Shown one piece after another: positions 42,943 to 53,608 of a DNA stretch of 64,000 nucleotides. The notes under the pieces are model-generated. The model worked only from the letters and a program-made list of their open reading frames with translations, did not search any database and was not told the origin of the DNA. Positions within the stretch are counted from its first letter, which is position 1; each line of letters opens with the position of its first letter. The stretch comes from Flaccisagitta enflata. Taxonomy: Eukaryota; Chaetognatha; Sagittoidea; Aphragmophora. The stretch spans positions 91,760,001 to 91,824,000 of the forward strand of contig OZ231126.1 of assembly GCA_965153355.1 (NCBI GenBank). The letters run 5' to 3'. The translations under genes and the position numbers were made by a program.

Positions 42943-43459
42943 AATTTTGCAAGTGAGAATCCTGGCTGTGATGAATCGAAACTGTAATGACTTGGGCGAT
43001 GATTTACCCAAAGCGGTTATACTTTTAGCGAGCATATATCACGCGAGTTGCGGAAACATTATGCCCTACAGTTTCACTTTGAATCTCATTTTGTACAAAA
43101 AAGTCAGTTCTAAGTTCCTGTCAAATCTTTGGGGGAGCTTGCATGGAGGAGGCAATTACACTGTACTGCTTAAATGGTTAAAGAATTATTCAGATGAGAA
43201 CCCCGCAAGTCTAACATGCTTTGATGATGTGGTTATTGCAACCGATAATGAACAAAAACTCGGAAAAACTTACGTACTATTACCACATCTGTTATTTCGG
43301 TAATTGTTGCTTTCTTTCTCAATCTTCAAAAATATTACCAATACGTCAAAACTGGTTGCACATCCTTTTGGCGATATGGAGAAAAAGAATATACAAACGA
43401 TGAAAAGAAAAACATTATGACAAAAGCCCTGGAGGGAAGAGTAAAAGGTTAATTTAATG
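42943..43459 (+). pseudogene. Transposon-encoded protein, middle part
   Basis: The + frame ending at 43303 reads NRNCNDLGDDLPKAV, ASIYHASCGNIMPYSFTLNL, SSKFLSNLWGSLHGGGNYT and FDDVVIATDNEQKLGKTYVL before running into noise. A shift of frame then gives FWRYGEKEYTNDEKKNIMTK and ALEGRVKG to TAA at 43457-43459. The TDNEQKLGKTY motif is, from memory, a hallmark of the same uncharacterised family. An AATAAA lies at 43475-43480. Frameshift and insertions make it a relic. Confidence 0.6.
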
Positions 43460-43589
43460 TTATTCTGTTGTGAATAAAGAAATACTCAAGTATCAATTAA
43501 AATGAACAAATTTTGGCCAAATTCTAAGCTAAGCCGGAACTGTCGTTGTGCACTTGTTTTTTATACCAAATTCATAATCACAGGGGGCC

Positions 43590-43925
43590 TTTCGTTTGTT
43601 TGTTCATGCATCCCCCCCTCCAGGCTCAAATGCCAGCCTCAAGGCTCAAATCTTAGCCTCAAGGCCCAAATGCCAGCCTCAAAGCCCAAACCCTAGCCTT
43701 GAGGCACAAATCTCAGCCTCCCGGTTCAAATCCCAGCCTTGTGGCACAAATCCCAATGTCAAGGCTCAAATTTCAGCCTTGAGGCTTTAATCCCAGCCTC
43801 ACGGCTCAAATCCATTTTTTACTGACAAACAAAAGGCAAAAGCGTTAGATGGTCAGTGGTACCCGTCACCTATAAACACTAACATAAATAGTCGTAAAAG
43901 CGTTAGATGGTCAGTGGTACCCGTG
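43590..43925. mobile_element. Family B element (first of a pair)
   Basis: It holds about ten 20-bp units of the AGGCTCAAATGCCAGCCTCA type, then GCGTTAGATGGTCAGTGGTA with CCCGTCACC. A second AGCGTTAGATGGTCAGTGG end follows at 43899. Confidence 0.85.
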
Positions 43926-44350
43926 CCCTGCTTAAGTAGGAAGTTGAACACATGCTGGAAATTTCCTCCTCCTCCTCCTCCTCCTCCTCACAGCCTCCAG
44001 GCCCATATCTCAGCCTGGAGGCCCATATCCCAGCCTTGGGGCTCAAATCTCAGTCTTATGGTCCAAATCCCTAGAGACTGAGATCTGGGCCTTGGGGTTG
44101 GGATTTGGGCCTTGAGGATGGGATTTGGGCCTCAAGACTTGGATTTGGGCCCCGAGGCTGGGATATGGGCCTCCAGGCTGAGATATGGGCCTGGAGGCTG
44201 GGGGGAGGGGAGGTGCGGAGGAGAAGGAGGCGGAGGAGGAGAAAATTCCCCATATGTGTGAAAGCATAGGTCATCAACCTCTTCGAGGCCGCTGCCCAAA
44301 AGCAGGGCAACGGGTATTGCTGACCATATATTGCCCTTGGGCTACTGTTT
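43926..44350. mobile_element. Family B element (second of a pair), inverted satellite
   Basis: It runs from GCCCTGCTTAAGTAGGAAG through (CCT)n and 20-bp units (AGGCCCATATCTCAGCCTGG) to a flip near 44073, where GACTGAGATCTGGGCCTTGG units begin. It ends with TGTGTGAAAGCATAGGTCATC and GCAGGGCAACGGGTATTGCTG then TTGCCCTTGGGC. The last part matches the end of the copy at 52140. Confidence 0.9.
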
Positions 44351-44399
44351 TTAAACTGCTTACTACCTGGTTTTTCAAAAGACCGTTTATAAAACGATT

Positions 44400-44885
44400 T
44401 TGTTATCCACGCCACCTGATATTGCTTCATTCATGACCAAATATTGTAAAGGTAACGATATTTGTGAATGGAAAAAGATTCACGAGGAAGAAATATTAAA
44501 ACTTGTAGAAGAGACACCGGAATGTTTGAAGAACATTAGTCGAGAGACAGCAATAACTCAAGCAGTTGAAGAAAAGAAAAAGAATGAAACTACAAAAATC
44601 TGTCCAAATAAGGCTTGTGGGATAAGATACTCTAAGAGTTGCAGAAAATGCACTTCTTGTGGAAAGTGGTACGAGCAATGCCTGAATGAAAATGGTGGTT
44701 TGGATCAGATAGAAGATCAGTGTATGGAATCAGATTCATGGAGACCAGACAAACATTACAACCACTTTGCTTCAAATCATTTATCGAACAGCCTGACAAC
44801 CCAAGTAATTGAGCCCTTGCTTTCCAACCCAAGCGTAAGAGAGAGAGAGAGAGAGAGAGAGATGCGTGAAATATGTACGGATTAA
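44400..44885 (+). pseudogene. Transposon-encoded protein, C-terminal cysteine-rich part
   Basis: A 161-codon + frame begins with DIASFMTKYCKGNDI and then a charged helix (EEEILKLVEETPECLKNI). It carries a cysteine cluster ICPNKACGIRYSKSCRKC then TSCGKW (CX4C and CX2CX2C), suggestive of a zinc ribbon, and ends in an RERERE tract encoded by (GA)n (44838-44861) just before the right TIR. It is separated from the middle part by two family B insertions, and no clear acceptor is visible. Confidence 0.6.
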
Positions 44886-45549
44886 GAGCAGGGTCTAGTA
44901 ATAAAGTCATTAGAATTAGTGCCTTTAGTGACTAAATGGCTTCTATAAGGTTTCAATTCTAATGACCAGGTGGAAGTCATTAGGCCTAATTACCAAGCTT
45001 TATCCAACAGTCAAGGTAATGAGTCCGAGCTCAAATGACTTCACCCATGAGTATCCCTTGATCAGAGATACTTCTGATTAAAATTTGATCAAAATCGAAG
45101 GGGGGCATGTTTGAGCATTTGCCCCTTCGATTTTTGTCAGGCTGCATAGAATGTGCCTACTGAGGTCATGTGCAACAAATCAGGTATTGAAATGAAGCCT
45201 GAGAGCAGGGGTTTCTATTGACACATCGTTTACATAGTTTGAAGCATATTTAGTGTGAAAACACACTATTGCAAAAAAAAGAAAAATGGTAAGTCATTAG
45301 AATCATGGACATCTAGGACGACTGAGCTGGTTGGGTTGGTCGGATCACAAAAATCGGACAGGATGTAAAGCGCCTTACCCTAGTACAACTTCACACCAAA
45401 TATGAACCAAATCGGTCAAAGCATAAAAAAGTTATCCATTTTTTAAAATCCGTGACGACAACAACGACAACGACAACAACGACAACGACGACGACACCCA
45501 CCCGCCTTGAATTATAGTCCGCGTCGGAATGATATTCCGTCGCGGACAA

Positions 45550-46190
45550 AAATAAAAAAAATCAAAGAATCAAAAAACCAAATAACCAAATCCAAAAACC
45601 AAAAAACCATAAATGATCAAAACATACCAAAAAAGCATGTTAAATGACCAAAAATGACCTAAAATGTCCCAAAAAAACAAAACAAAAATTACAAAAGACC
45701 AAAAGACAAAAAAAATACCAAAATAAAACAAAAAAAACAACCAAAAACCAAAATAACTAAAAACATACCGGAAAACAATGGTAAATGACCAAAAATGACC
45801 TGAAATGTCCCAAAAAATTTAAAAAAAAAACAAAACAAAAAAACAAAAAAAGAAAAGAAAAATGAAAAAACCAAAAAACCAAAAAGAAAAAAAAAAAAAT
45901 CAAAAACCAATAACCAAAAACCAGAAACCAAAAAAACTAACAAACTTAAATGACAAAAACATGCCAAAAAAACATGTTTAATGACCAAAAATGACCTGAA
46001 ATGTCCCAAAATGACTTAAAACAACTTCAAATGCCAAAAAACGACACAAATGACTTAAATGAACAAAGTGACATAAATGATCAAAAAAGACCATAAATGA
46101 CTAAAAGCAACCAAAAATGACTAAAAGCAACCAGGAACAACAAAAAAATGACTCCAGACGACCCAAAATGACCAAAAACGACGCAAAAAA
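45550..46190. repeat. A-rich low-complexity tract (ACCAAAAA, AAATGACC)
   Basis: Repeated ACCAAAAAACC and AAATGACCAAAAATGACCTG segments occur. A block of about 185 bp (45600-45790) is partly repeated at 45930-46010. Confidence 0.9.
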
Positions 46191-46194
46191 GCTA

Positions 46195-46278
46195 AGTGTT
46201 ATCGACCGACAGACTGACGGACCGACAGACAGACTGACGGACGATGCGGGTTGTTGAGTCGCGTGCACGTGACTAAAA
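46195..46278 (-). mobile_element. Family A element, right end only
   Basis: (GACAGACTGACGGACCGACA)-type tract, then GATGCGGGTTGTTGAGTCGC, GTGCACGTGACTAAAAAACC. The same kind of end without the TATAGAG motif is found at 56405 and 58990. Confidence 0.75.
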
Positions 46279-46424
46279 AACCATTTTAGTTTCCATGGCA
46301 ATTAGTTCAGGGACACAACCACTAATTGAACAACATATTTCAAATATCAAATCTGCCAAAAAAATTAAGACACTTAAATACCTTCCTCCAGTTTAGACTG
46401 TTACTCCACGAATTCCACTGTACA
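46279..46424. mobile_element. MITE-3 fragment, right arm
   Basis: TTTCCATGGCAATTAGTTCAGG, AATTAAGACACTTAAATACC, TTCCTCCAGTTTAGACTGTTA and CCACGAATTCCACTGTA match in order the right arm of MITE-3 at 54414-55324. Confidence 0.9.
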
Positions 46425-46924
46425 CAATTAGAGGTCCAAATCCTAGCTCCCAAAGACCAGCCCCAAATCCTAACTAAAAGAGAACCCAAATTTGGAACTG
46501 AAATCTCCCTCATAAGTCAAAACTGCTTCTCCCAATCACATTCCAACTAATACACCGAAGGGCTCCGGATACCAATGAGTAAATAACACTTTGGGCCACT
46601 CATAAGACCTCTTAAACTAGTATAGTTGACCAATCCATTAATGGTCACAATGCTCATAATTTTCATACATTCGTTACAGTAAGGCACTTTCTTTGCCTCC
46701 CCTTTCCACAGGAACGATATCAGCTACTACATAAAATGGTTTTACAAATCACAACGTCGATAATAATTGCCAACACATAACACGTCTACACGATAACGCG
46801 ACCTAGGTCTGGTGGTAGAACTCACAAGGCTGGATTCATCTTATTCTCAGCGATGTGTTCTGGGATTATCTAAGTGTCTCGACAATATAGCAACAAATTC
46901 ACAAATCGCTCTCAACCCGATTTT
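46425..46924. other. Spacer, nothing recognised
   Basis: No element ends, exon-like segments or simple repeats noted. Confidence 0.35.
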
Positions 46925-47063
46925 TAGACGCGGACAGGCGACTCTGCACCTTGCCATGTCGGTATGTCCGTCGCATTTTTTAATTACGAGCGGTTTTCGC
47001 ATTGCTGCTCCTGCCCAACCATCCACGACTGGACTGCCGTGTATCCGACCTTGTTCCGCCATT
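46925..47063 (+). mobile_element. Family A element, short subtype
   Basis: It carries TTTTTAGACGCGGACAGGCG, CTTGCCATGTCGGTATGTCC, GAGCGGTTTTCGCATTGCTG, CTCCTGCCCAACCATCCACG and GCCGTGTATCCGACCTTGTT. The CGAGCGGTTTTCGCATTGC middle defines a subtype shared with 58863 and 60545. Confidence 0.88.
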
Positions 47064-48150
47064 ATGCCACAAACCAGGATGTCACCCTTTGGCCCTTAAA
47101 TTAAGAGTGAAGGATATCCCACGGGTTGAATTATCCAGATCAGTTCTTCATTCGTTGACGGAATGAAGAAAAACATTTCATTACTTTAATTTTATTCGGT
47201 AAATGCGTGAAGGTCATTTCAAACAATAAGCATTGAGCAAGGCTGAACAACTTGCGTTCATCACTTCTAAATGTATATGGAAAACGAGCGGTTCAGAGTT
47301 CGGCGTGTAGCGTACAAGAGATTCGTAAGAGCATAAACAAAATGAAAAACTTACACAAGGTAAAGAAAGAATCGGTCGAGAATACATGGGAAAATAGTTT
47401 ACTTCCGAATTAAGGAAATCCAAAGCCTCGCCATTTGAACGGGTACAAGGTGTTTAAACGCAGAAGCGCTTACAGAAAGTTAACCACAGCAAGCAAGCGA
47501 CATTAATTTGTTCCTGACGAAAGATTTGATACATGATTCTCACCACAAATGGAAAATTGCGATGCACGTACAACGCCAAGTATTTTGGTGGGGGGACAAC
47601 AATTGTGCAAGACAATCGGGCAACTTGCAGAGAAAATCAATCGCTATTGAACTGAGGTAAAAACGTTGGCTAAGAAAGAAATGATAAATGGAGGAATTGT
47701 CATCTCGCATATACTTAATGAGCTGCTACTTGCACGCTGAGCACGCGGAAACATTGCGTCCGAACCATCAATCTGAAGGTAATTCAACTTCGACATTAGG
47801 ACCGGTTAGGTAACGGACTAACGATTAACATCATATCAGGGACTAAGGAAAGACAATTGTCAGGACTTTATTTGAAAACGCGCGCGTAATCGCCAAACGG
47901 GTTGGTTACAAGTTTTCAAGACTGCGCCGATGAAAAAATTAAATGTCATCGATAACAAAGAAGCGCAAATAAATCCCGGGTATAGATTCGTCGTATCATT
48001 CATCCATTTTCATGAATTAAAATTGCAGACAAGCAGAGGTACGATAATATATTGGTTAAAGACACGTTCTTTTTCCGCGACGATCGAGATAGACGAAATA
48101 GATGTACTACGAAAAGATGGATAGAAAATAGGTTTGAAAAGAAAAGATAG
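47064..48150. other. Unique-looking DNA without a recognised gene
   Basis: Less repetitive than its surroundings and of more balanced composition. Short frames (47214-47423 minus, 47930-48124 plus) show no domain or splice context. Confidence 0.35.
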
Positions 48151-48690
48151 AAACCATGAATGAAAGACGATAGGAAGAATGAAAGACGACAGGGAGAAGG
48201 GAAGGCAGATAGAAAGACAGAGAGCCAAACAGACAGACACAGACAAACGGAACGAAAGGAAGAAAGAGAAAGAAAGATCATAAGAGATGAAAGAATGAAA
48301 AGAAAGACAGACGGACAGACCGAAAGAGAGAAAGAAGAAAGAATGAAAAGAAAGACAGATGGACAGACCGAAAGAGAGAAAACAGAAAGAATGAAAAGAA
48401 AGAGACGGACAGACCGAAAGAGAGAAAGAAGGAACATTGGAAAGAAGAAAAGAAAGACCATTGGAAGGAAAGAAAAGAAAGAAGAGAAGAAAGAAGAGAA
48501 GAAAAGAAAGAAGAAAAGAAGAAAAGAAAGACGAAAAGAAAAAAGAAAAGAAAGAAGAAAGGAAAGAAGAAAAGAAAGGAAAGAAGAAAAGAAAGAAGAA
48601 AAGATAGAAGAAAAGAAAGAAGGAAAGAATGAATCAATGAATGAATGATTGAATGAAAGAAAGAAAGAAAGAATGAAAGAAAGGAGAGTA
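48150..48690. repeat. GA-rich purine tract with ~50-bp sub-repeat
   Basis: GAAAGAAG-type low complexity with a longer unit containing AGACAGACGGACAGACCGAA repeated about three times between 48295 and 48430. It gives rise to long spurious frames on both strands. Confidence 0.95.
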
Positions 48691-48767
48691 ATTTTGTAGA
48701 TGACGTCGAACTTGAATTTCCCGAAAATTCCGCAAAAGCAAATTTTCAATCGGCGAGTAGATATTAT

Positions 48768-48872
48768 GCCCTAAAACACCCCTACCCCTGACACTAGCCC
48801 TAACCTCACCCCTAAGACTATACCTGACCTTGTCCCTAACCCTAAAACTAACTCAACCCCTAACCATAACTC
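48768..48872. repeat. Degenerate CCCTAA-like repeat
   Basis: C-rich strand segments CCCTAACC, CCCTAAG, CCCTAACCCTAAAAC and CCCCTAACCATAAC recur over about 100 bp. This resembles decayed interstitial telomeric (TTAGGG)n sequence or a chance pyrimidine-rich minisatellite. Confidence 0.5.
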
Positions 48873-48879
48873 ATTACCC

Positions 48880-50035
48880 GCTTGCGAGTGGTTGACCGCT
48901 AAAAACAAAAGACAAAAGGGCGTTAGGTCTCGATGAACGTGACCGAAAGGAGATCGGAACTAAAGATAAGGAGCCTTCATTAAATGAGATATAACGTATT
49001 CGACAAGAACTTGCTTCAGAGAAGCAAAATAGACTAGGTTTCAGTTGAGGGTAAAAATGACAATTTATCTACCACGCACACGACTGTTGGCAAATCGGAT
49101 ATCACACGAGGGATTTGGGGAGAAGGGTTGCAGTCTTGTGAACGTAATTTCCATTTTAGCCCTCGTCACACTGGGCTCGGTGGTAACGAACGTATTGGGG
49201 TGGTGCGTGCGTGCGTTCTTTTTTTTTCAACAGATAGTCGGAGCGATAGATGTTGGTGAGACTGGAGACGTTGCCGGAGAGGTGATTCGCCCGTGCTCAC
49301 GGCTTATCCGAAGATGAGGAACTGCATGGAGAAGGAGAGCGAGAGCGAGAGCGAAAGAGAGAGAGAGAGAGAGAGAGGAGGGAGAGAGAGGGGAGGGGGA
49401 GAATTGGTCCATAACTTCCTCAAAAACAGCTACTCAATGAAGTTTGTTGAACGAAAGCCGACTCCTCAAGTTACTGCTACCACGACCACCTTGCGTTTTA
49501 AGACTGTGTGACAGCTGCGACAATCATGTAAAAAATAGTAACTGTTAAAAAATTCTTTTGCTACTCGTCTTGTGTCATTCCTGAGCAAAAATTGTCCATT
49601 CCAAATATTTTTGTTATTTCTCTAGCAAAGTGAGTTAAGATTATTTACAACCTACTTCCATAACGCTTGTAACTTATAACATACGCGGTGCAAGCTGCAT
49701 CTGACCTAGATATCTCCGTTCGACTCCCAAACTACTTCCCTCATGCTTTAACTGTAAGCGCTGCATCTGACCATGTCCAAAACCATCCCCGACGGGCCGA
49801 CCCCAACCCAGGGGCGTATGGGAGCCAAAACTTATGGGGAAGCCAGCTTTAATTTGTGTCCCAACATATTTGGGTCACAATGAAAACTAACAAGTGAGTG
49901 TTTCAAAAACATAAGATTTTAAAGTTATAACTTCTTGATTTTACAATCAATGGAAGTCTATTTTAGATATAAACAGGGCTTTACTAAAATTCAAACAAAC
50001 AATCACTGCTAAAAATCTAAAAAGTGTTTGGGTTG
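48880..50035. other. Spacer with (GA)n patch; weak exon candidate
   Basis: 49233-49281 lies between TTCTTTTTTTTTCAACAG and GAG|GTGATT and reads IVGAIDVGETGDVAGE in one frame, which looks like a possible small exon. A GA-rich patch follows at 49338-49402. Nothing else recognised. Confidence 0.3.
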
Positions 50036-50039
50036 TTAA

Positions 50040-50330
50040 GGCCTTCCATTTAGAGACTACATACCAAGTTTCAACCAAATCGGTGGAATATGCCAAAGTT
50101 ATGCACATTTTTAACTTTTAGGCTGATAGGCTAGTTGGGTGGTAGGGTGGTTTGGCTGGTTAGCACGCTAAAATCTTTACCAATCAAATACATATATTGA
50201 GTCCTTCCATTTAGTGACTACATACCAAGTTTCAACCAAATCGGTAAAAAAATGCCAGAGTTATGCATGTTTTTCACTTTTAGGCTGGTAGGCTAATTGG
50301 ATGGTAGGCTAGTTTGGCTGGTTAGCATTT
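50040..50330. repeat. Two units of the family E satellite
   Basis: CCATTTAGAGACTACATACC, AAGTTTCAACCAAATCGGTG and TAGGCTGATAGGCTAGTTGG repeat the unit seen at 38740-39445. Two units are spaced by about 165 bp. Confidence 0.9.
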
Positions 50331-50344
50331 TTCATGGTTCCAAC

Positions 50345-50575
50345 CATTTTCATTAGATCGGGCGAAAAATTTTATAAAATTTCGAGAAAAAAAATCAGCT
50401 CAATCAGACCCTTTACAGGATTTACGGTTGTGTCTAATAATCAAAAGTTATGCAAATTAGTTTTTGGGCAAAACTTTACATGGCCATAAAACCTGCAAAA
50501 ATGGTCTGATTGAGCTGATTCTTTTTTCAAAACCATATAAAATTTTCCACCCGATCTATTTAGATAGGTTAAAAC
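50345..50575. repeat. Inverted repeat
   Basis: AGATCGGGCGAAAAATTTTATA is mirrored by TATAAAATTTTCCACCCGATCT, and AATCAGCTCAATCAGACC by GGTCTGATTGAGCTGATT. The core resembles the interior of MITE-1 (GTCTGATTGAGCTG). Confidence 0.85.
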
Positions 50576-51590
50576 TTTAAAAAATGAAGTCTTGATGAGG
50601 TCAAGTCGCAAGTTCCAGTTTTAGAGACGCAAACATTTTCACTCAAAGCAACCTTTAATTACCCTAGATCTCAAACATTTTAAGATACAAACAAAATGAA
50701 GGTATCTAAAATCTATCCTCCAGTCTGGGTCATCATTGCTCCCATCGTACTGTATCTTCCTCCATGAAATTTGTGATTTTTGGTCACATGGCGTGAAGCA
50801 TATCATTGCTAAATATTTCATCACATTTTGTACACTGTACTTTACGGCGTTTAGGAGTGAAACGAAATTGTTTTCCATCAGACATTTTTTTGAATCAACT
50901 TTATCTTGGGAAACTGCTGATAATAAAAATGACGACGGAAAAGGCTTTGAAGTGTAGTAACTCACAGAATGATCTGATTTGAAACAAAAGTAAACATATT
51001 AACCTTTGGCACCAGAGAGAAAATGGGATTTATTGGAAGGACCAAAAGGACAATTTGGATGGGGTCACCATCGCTACACCCTACTTACAGCAATTATCAC
51101 GATTTTCACGATTTGAGACTAATAGACATAATGCAGTCTGATCAGTTTTAATAAGGATCCATTTATGTACATATTTTTCTTTTCTTTTTTCCATTTGTTT
51201 GGCAATCATTCAAAAATAACAGGAAGAGCATAGTAGTAAGTTTTTAAAAAAGGTATATGTATGTGCATATTTTTCTTTCCTTATTTTGTTTGTTTGATCT
51301 AATAGGAAGAGCTTAGTGGTCAGCTTTTCCCAAAGAATCAGTCCTTTTTGTATCAGATAAAAGCTAGGCGCAGAGCAAAATCAAGTGAATCACATTTTTT
51401 TCACGATTTGGTTTTTTGGTACATATGAATTTGACAGCAGACCTACGTATTGATTACATACAAAGAGTGGAAAATTTATTAATTTACAGGAAATACTTAA
51501 TGAGTTCAACTTAAGAAAAGGTGAATTAATAAGTACAGCAGATCTACGTATTAATACGTACAAAGAATGGAAAGGTGACAATTCTGCTAG
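50576..51590. other. No feature recognised
   Basis: AT-rich DNA. A minus 108-codon frame (50639-50965) and overlapping + frame have no support. GCAGA(C/T)CTACGTATTRAT appears twice (51436, 51538). Confidence 0.35.
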
Positions 51591-51596
51591 AGATAT

Positions 51597-51918
51597 AGTA
51601 CCTTCCGAGCAAACCCGGCTAAAATTGGAGGATCAATTTTTATTATTCTAATCTTATTTCCCAAACTTTATTTTTTTGTATTTAACTTTATTAAAAGATA
51701 TTTAATTCCTTGAACATATTTTGCTATCAAAAAAAATAACTCCTGAAATCAAAGTGCTGAAAAGACATCAATTTGGAGTGTTCTAACCAAGACCATTAGA
51801 TTCAGCAGAAAATTTTACTTATCCGAGACAACAAGAACAGCTCAATCAGACAATTATTACAGATTTTATAGCCATTTAAAGTTTTTAAGGACAATTGTCC
51901 CAAATTATTTTAAGACAA
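51597..51918 (+). mobile_element. MITE-1 half copy (left arm only)
   Basis: From AGTACCTTCCGAGCAAACCC to AAGGACAATTGTCCCAAATT it follows the left arm of MITE-1 at 4737 closely and stops at the palindrome centre. One arm may have been lost by cleavage of the hairpin during replication. Confidence 0.9.
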
Positions 51919-52139
51919 CACCAAGATATTTTGCCTTAGATACCGGCAAGGTTGCAGTTCTTTTCCTTGACATGAATGACCAATGTAAATGGTGGAGATC
52001 GATCCTTATGAACCCCTTTGTCTCTTGAAAACAGGTGTTGGTTGGGAAATCTATTTCTCTTCCTCCTCCTCATTCTCTTCCTCCTCATCTGCCGCTACCT
52101 TTCTGATTAAATGAATGAATAGACCTACCATTCCATTCC

Positions 52140-52601
52140 TTTTCGGGCAGCGGCCCCGAAGGGGACAAAGTCCTGTTGAACACAGGGGGACTTTCGTTTG
52201 TCATTCTGTTTGTCCGTCCGTGCGTACCCCCCAGGCCCTCTCGGGCCTGAAATCTGCCCTCTCAGGTCTGAAATATACCCTCTCAGGCCTGAAATCTTTC
52301 CTCTCAGGCCTTGAATCTGCCCTCTCAGGCCTGAAATAAGCCCTCTCAGGCCTGAAATCTGTCCTCTCAGGCCTGAACTATGCCCTCAGATTCAATGCCT
52401 GAGAGGGCAGATTTTAGGCCTGAGAGGGTAAATTTCAGGCCTGAGCAGGGCCGAGAGGGCCTGAAACCAGGACGAATGAGCGGACGGAATGACGATGAAA
52501 GTCCCCTGTGTTCTACAGGACTTCGTCCCCTTCGGGGCCACTCTTACGCAAAGCAGGGCAACGGGTATCGCTGACCACATATTGCCCTTGGGCGACCTGT
52601 T

Positions 52602-52605
<4 letters not shown>
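52140..52605. mobile_element. Family B element with 21-bp inverted satellite
   Basis: The ends GCAGCGGCCCCGAAGGGGAC and GTCCCCTTCGGGGCCACTC are mirrored, as are CTGTTGAACACAGGGGGACTTTC / GAAAGTCCCCTGTGTTCTACAG. The stem continues as seven or so CTCTCAGGCCTGAAATCTGCC units that turn into the reverse complement at about 52395. It ends GGGCAACGGGTATCGCTGACC then TTGCCCTTGGGCG. Confidence 0.93.

Positions 52606-52693
<88 letters not shown>
52606..52693. repeat. (CT)n microsatellite
   Basis: Uninterrupted run of about 86 bp immediately after the family B element. Confidence 0.98.
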
Positions 52694-52694
<1 letters not shown>

Positions 52695-53045
52695 GTCCCA
52701 ACTAAAAAATGGTCCGATAGCTACGGGCAGCCATTGCAACCCCTGCGGCCCCTTCAAATACGCCTCTGCCCCAACCTACTTCCGTATGGCTCCGTTTACT
52801 GTAAGCACTGCCTCTGGAATGTTAAATACTTTCGCAACATACTTTTTCGCAACATACTTTTTCTTTATCTTCTCTTTCTTCATTCAGTTTGGTAGTTTCA
52901 TAACCTTGACCAAAAGTTGCAACCCAAAATTTGGGCAACTAGTAGATGACTGAGCTTTAGACGAGCAAGAATGACTAAAATCGTTAAGGACAACAACAAC
53001 AACATCAAATGAGACCCGACGGGAAAGAACCGGGTTAAGCAGCTG
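52694..53045. other. Spacer, nothing recognised
   Basis: A TTTCGCAACATACTT dimer at 52830-52860 is the only pattern. Confidence 0.35.
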
Positions 53046-53047
53046 AG

Positions 53048-53181
53048 AACAAGGCCATATACACGGCAGCATTAGTCGCGGACGGATGGGCAGGAGCGGA
53101 AAACCTTGAAAAGTGACTTTGTAACGGACCGACGGACCAACCGAAAAGTGGCTTGTAGAGTCACGTGTCCGCGACTAAAAA
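53048..53181 (-). mobile_element. Family A element, short subtype
   Basis: It carries AACAAGGCCATATACACGGC, AGTCGCGGACGGATGGGCAG, AACGGACCGACGGACCAACC, and CACGTGTCCGCGACTAAAAA. AGTCGCGGAC (53074-53083) is exactly complementary to GTCCGCGACT (53167-53176), although the local end hairpin carries a mismatch. Confidence 0.93.
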
Positions 53182-53605
53182 CTGCTCCCTATCTTGAATT
53201 ATAACTGACAATATCAAAGCAGTCGTGACCAGTTGCTTTGATCAAATCTTATCGGACATTAGTCGGGAACGCTCCTTTTCAGATGCTTGTGACTCAATAG
53301 AAATCAAGAGAGAAAATTACAGCAAAGTAATCGAGCTATTTCTTGGGACTAAGTTGATGACAGCAATTCTGTGATGAGTACGCTGAGGAGAATACACTTT
53401 TTTTCATGCAGGGACCCTGAGGAAGGCCCAGATTTTTTATTTTGACGTAACGAATGTTTTCTAAAAATTTCAGGACCAAAGATGTTATTAAACATTCATC
53501 ATGCACCTGAAAAATGGTTCATCCTTAAAAGGGCAAAATTTTCAAAATCATCTTTCCTCAAATCTGATGCCAGATTCAGATTCCTTGTCAGATACTATAT
53601 CTTCT
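53182..53605. other. Spacer, nothing recognised
   Basis: Part of this (53470-53605: ACCTGAAAAATGG, CAAAATCATCTTTCC) is mirrored at 55735-55860, so it belongs to an older inverted pair around the 53609-55730 cluster. Confidence 0.5.
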
Positions 53606-53608
53606 TTT

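Larger units (their letters stand above)
39452..45329 (+). mobile_element. Unclassified ~5.9-kb DNA transposon with ~440-bp TIRs
   Basis: The ends CAGCTGGGTCGTCCTAGATG and CATCTAGGACGACTGAGCTG start long inverted repeats. On the right the repeat runs from 44888 to 45329. On the left it is split into 39452-39710 and about 40975-41205 by a kilobase of microsatellite. Between the repeats lie broken pieces of a zinc-finger-bearing coding region on the + strand, plus a fold-back (42214-42935) and family B elements (43590-44350). No target duplication is clear, because the element sits in satellite DNA with GGTTGG-rich flanks. I cannot assign it to a named superfamily. Confidence 0.8.
38646..45547. 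mobile_element. Family E element (GTCCGCGACGGA ends) hosting the transposon
   Basis: GTCCGCGACGGA at 38646-38657 is the exact reverse complement of TCCGTCGCGGAC at 45536-45547, so these look like the two ends of one element. The right end is itself a hairpin (GTCCGCGTCGGAAT/ATTCCGTCGCGGAC). Apart from the insertion at 39452-45329, the host would be about 1 kb and mostly satellite. Loose satellite copies also occur at 50040-50330. Confidence 0.6.

Noticed and set aside
48000-48749. 249-codon minus-strand ORF rich in Phe/Ser/Leu
   Set aside because: Reverse complement of a GA-rich purine tract; low complexity.
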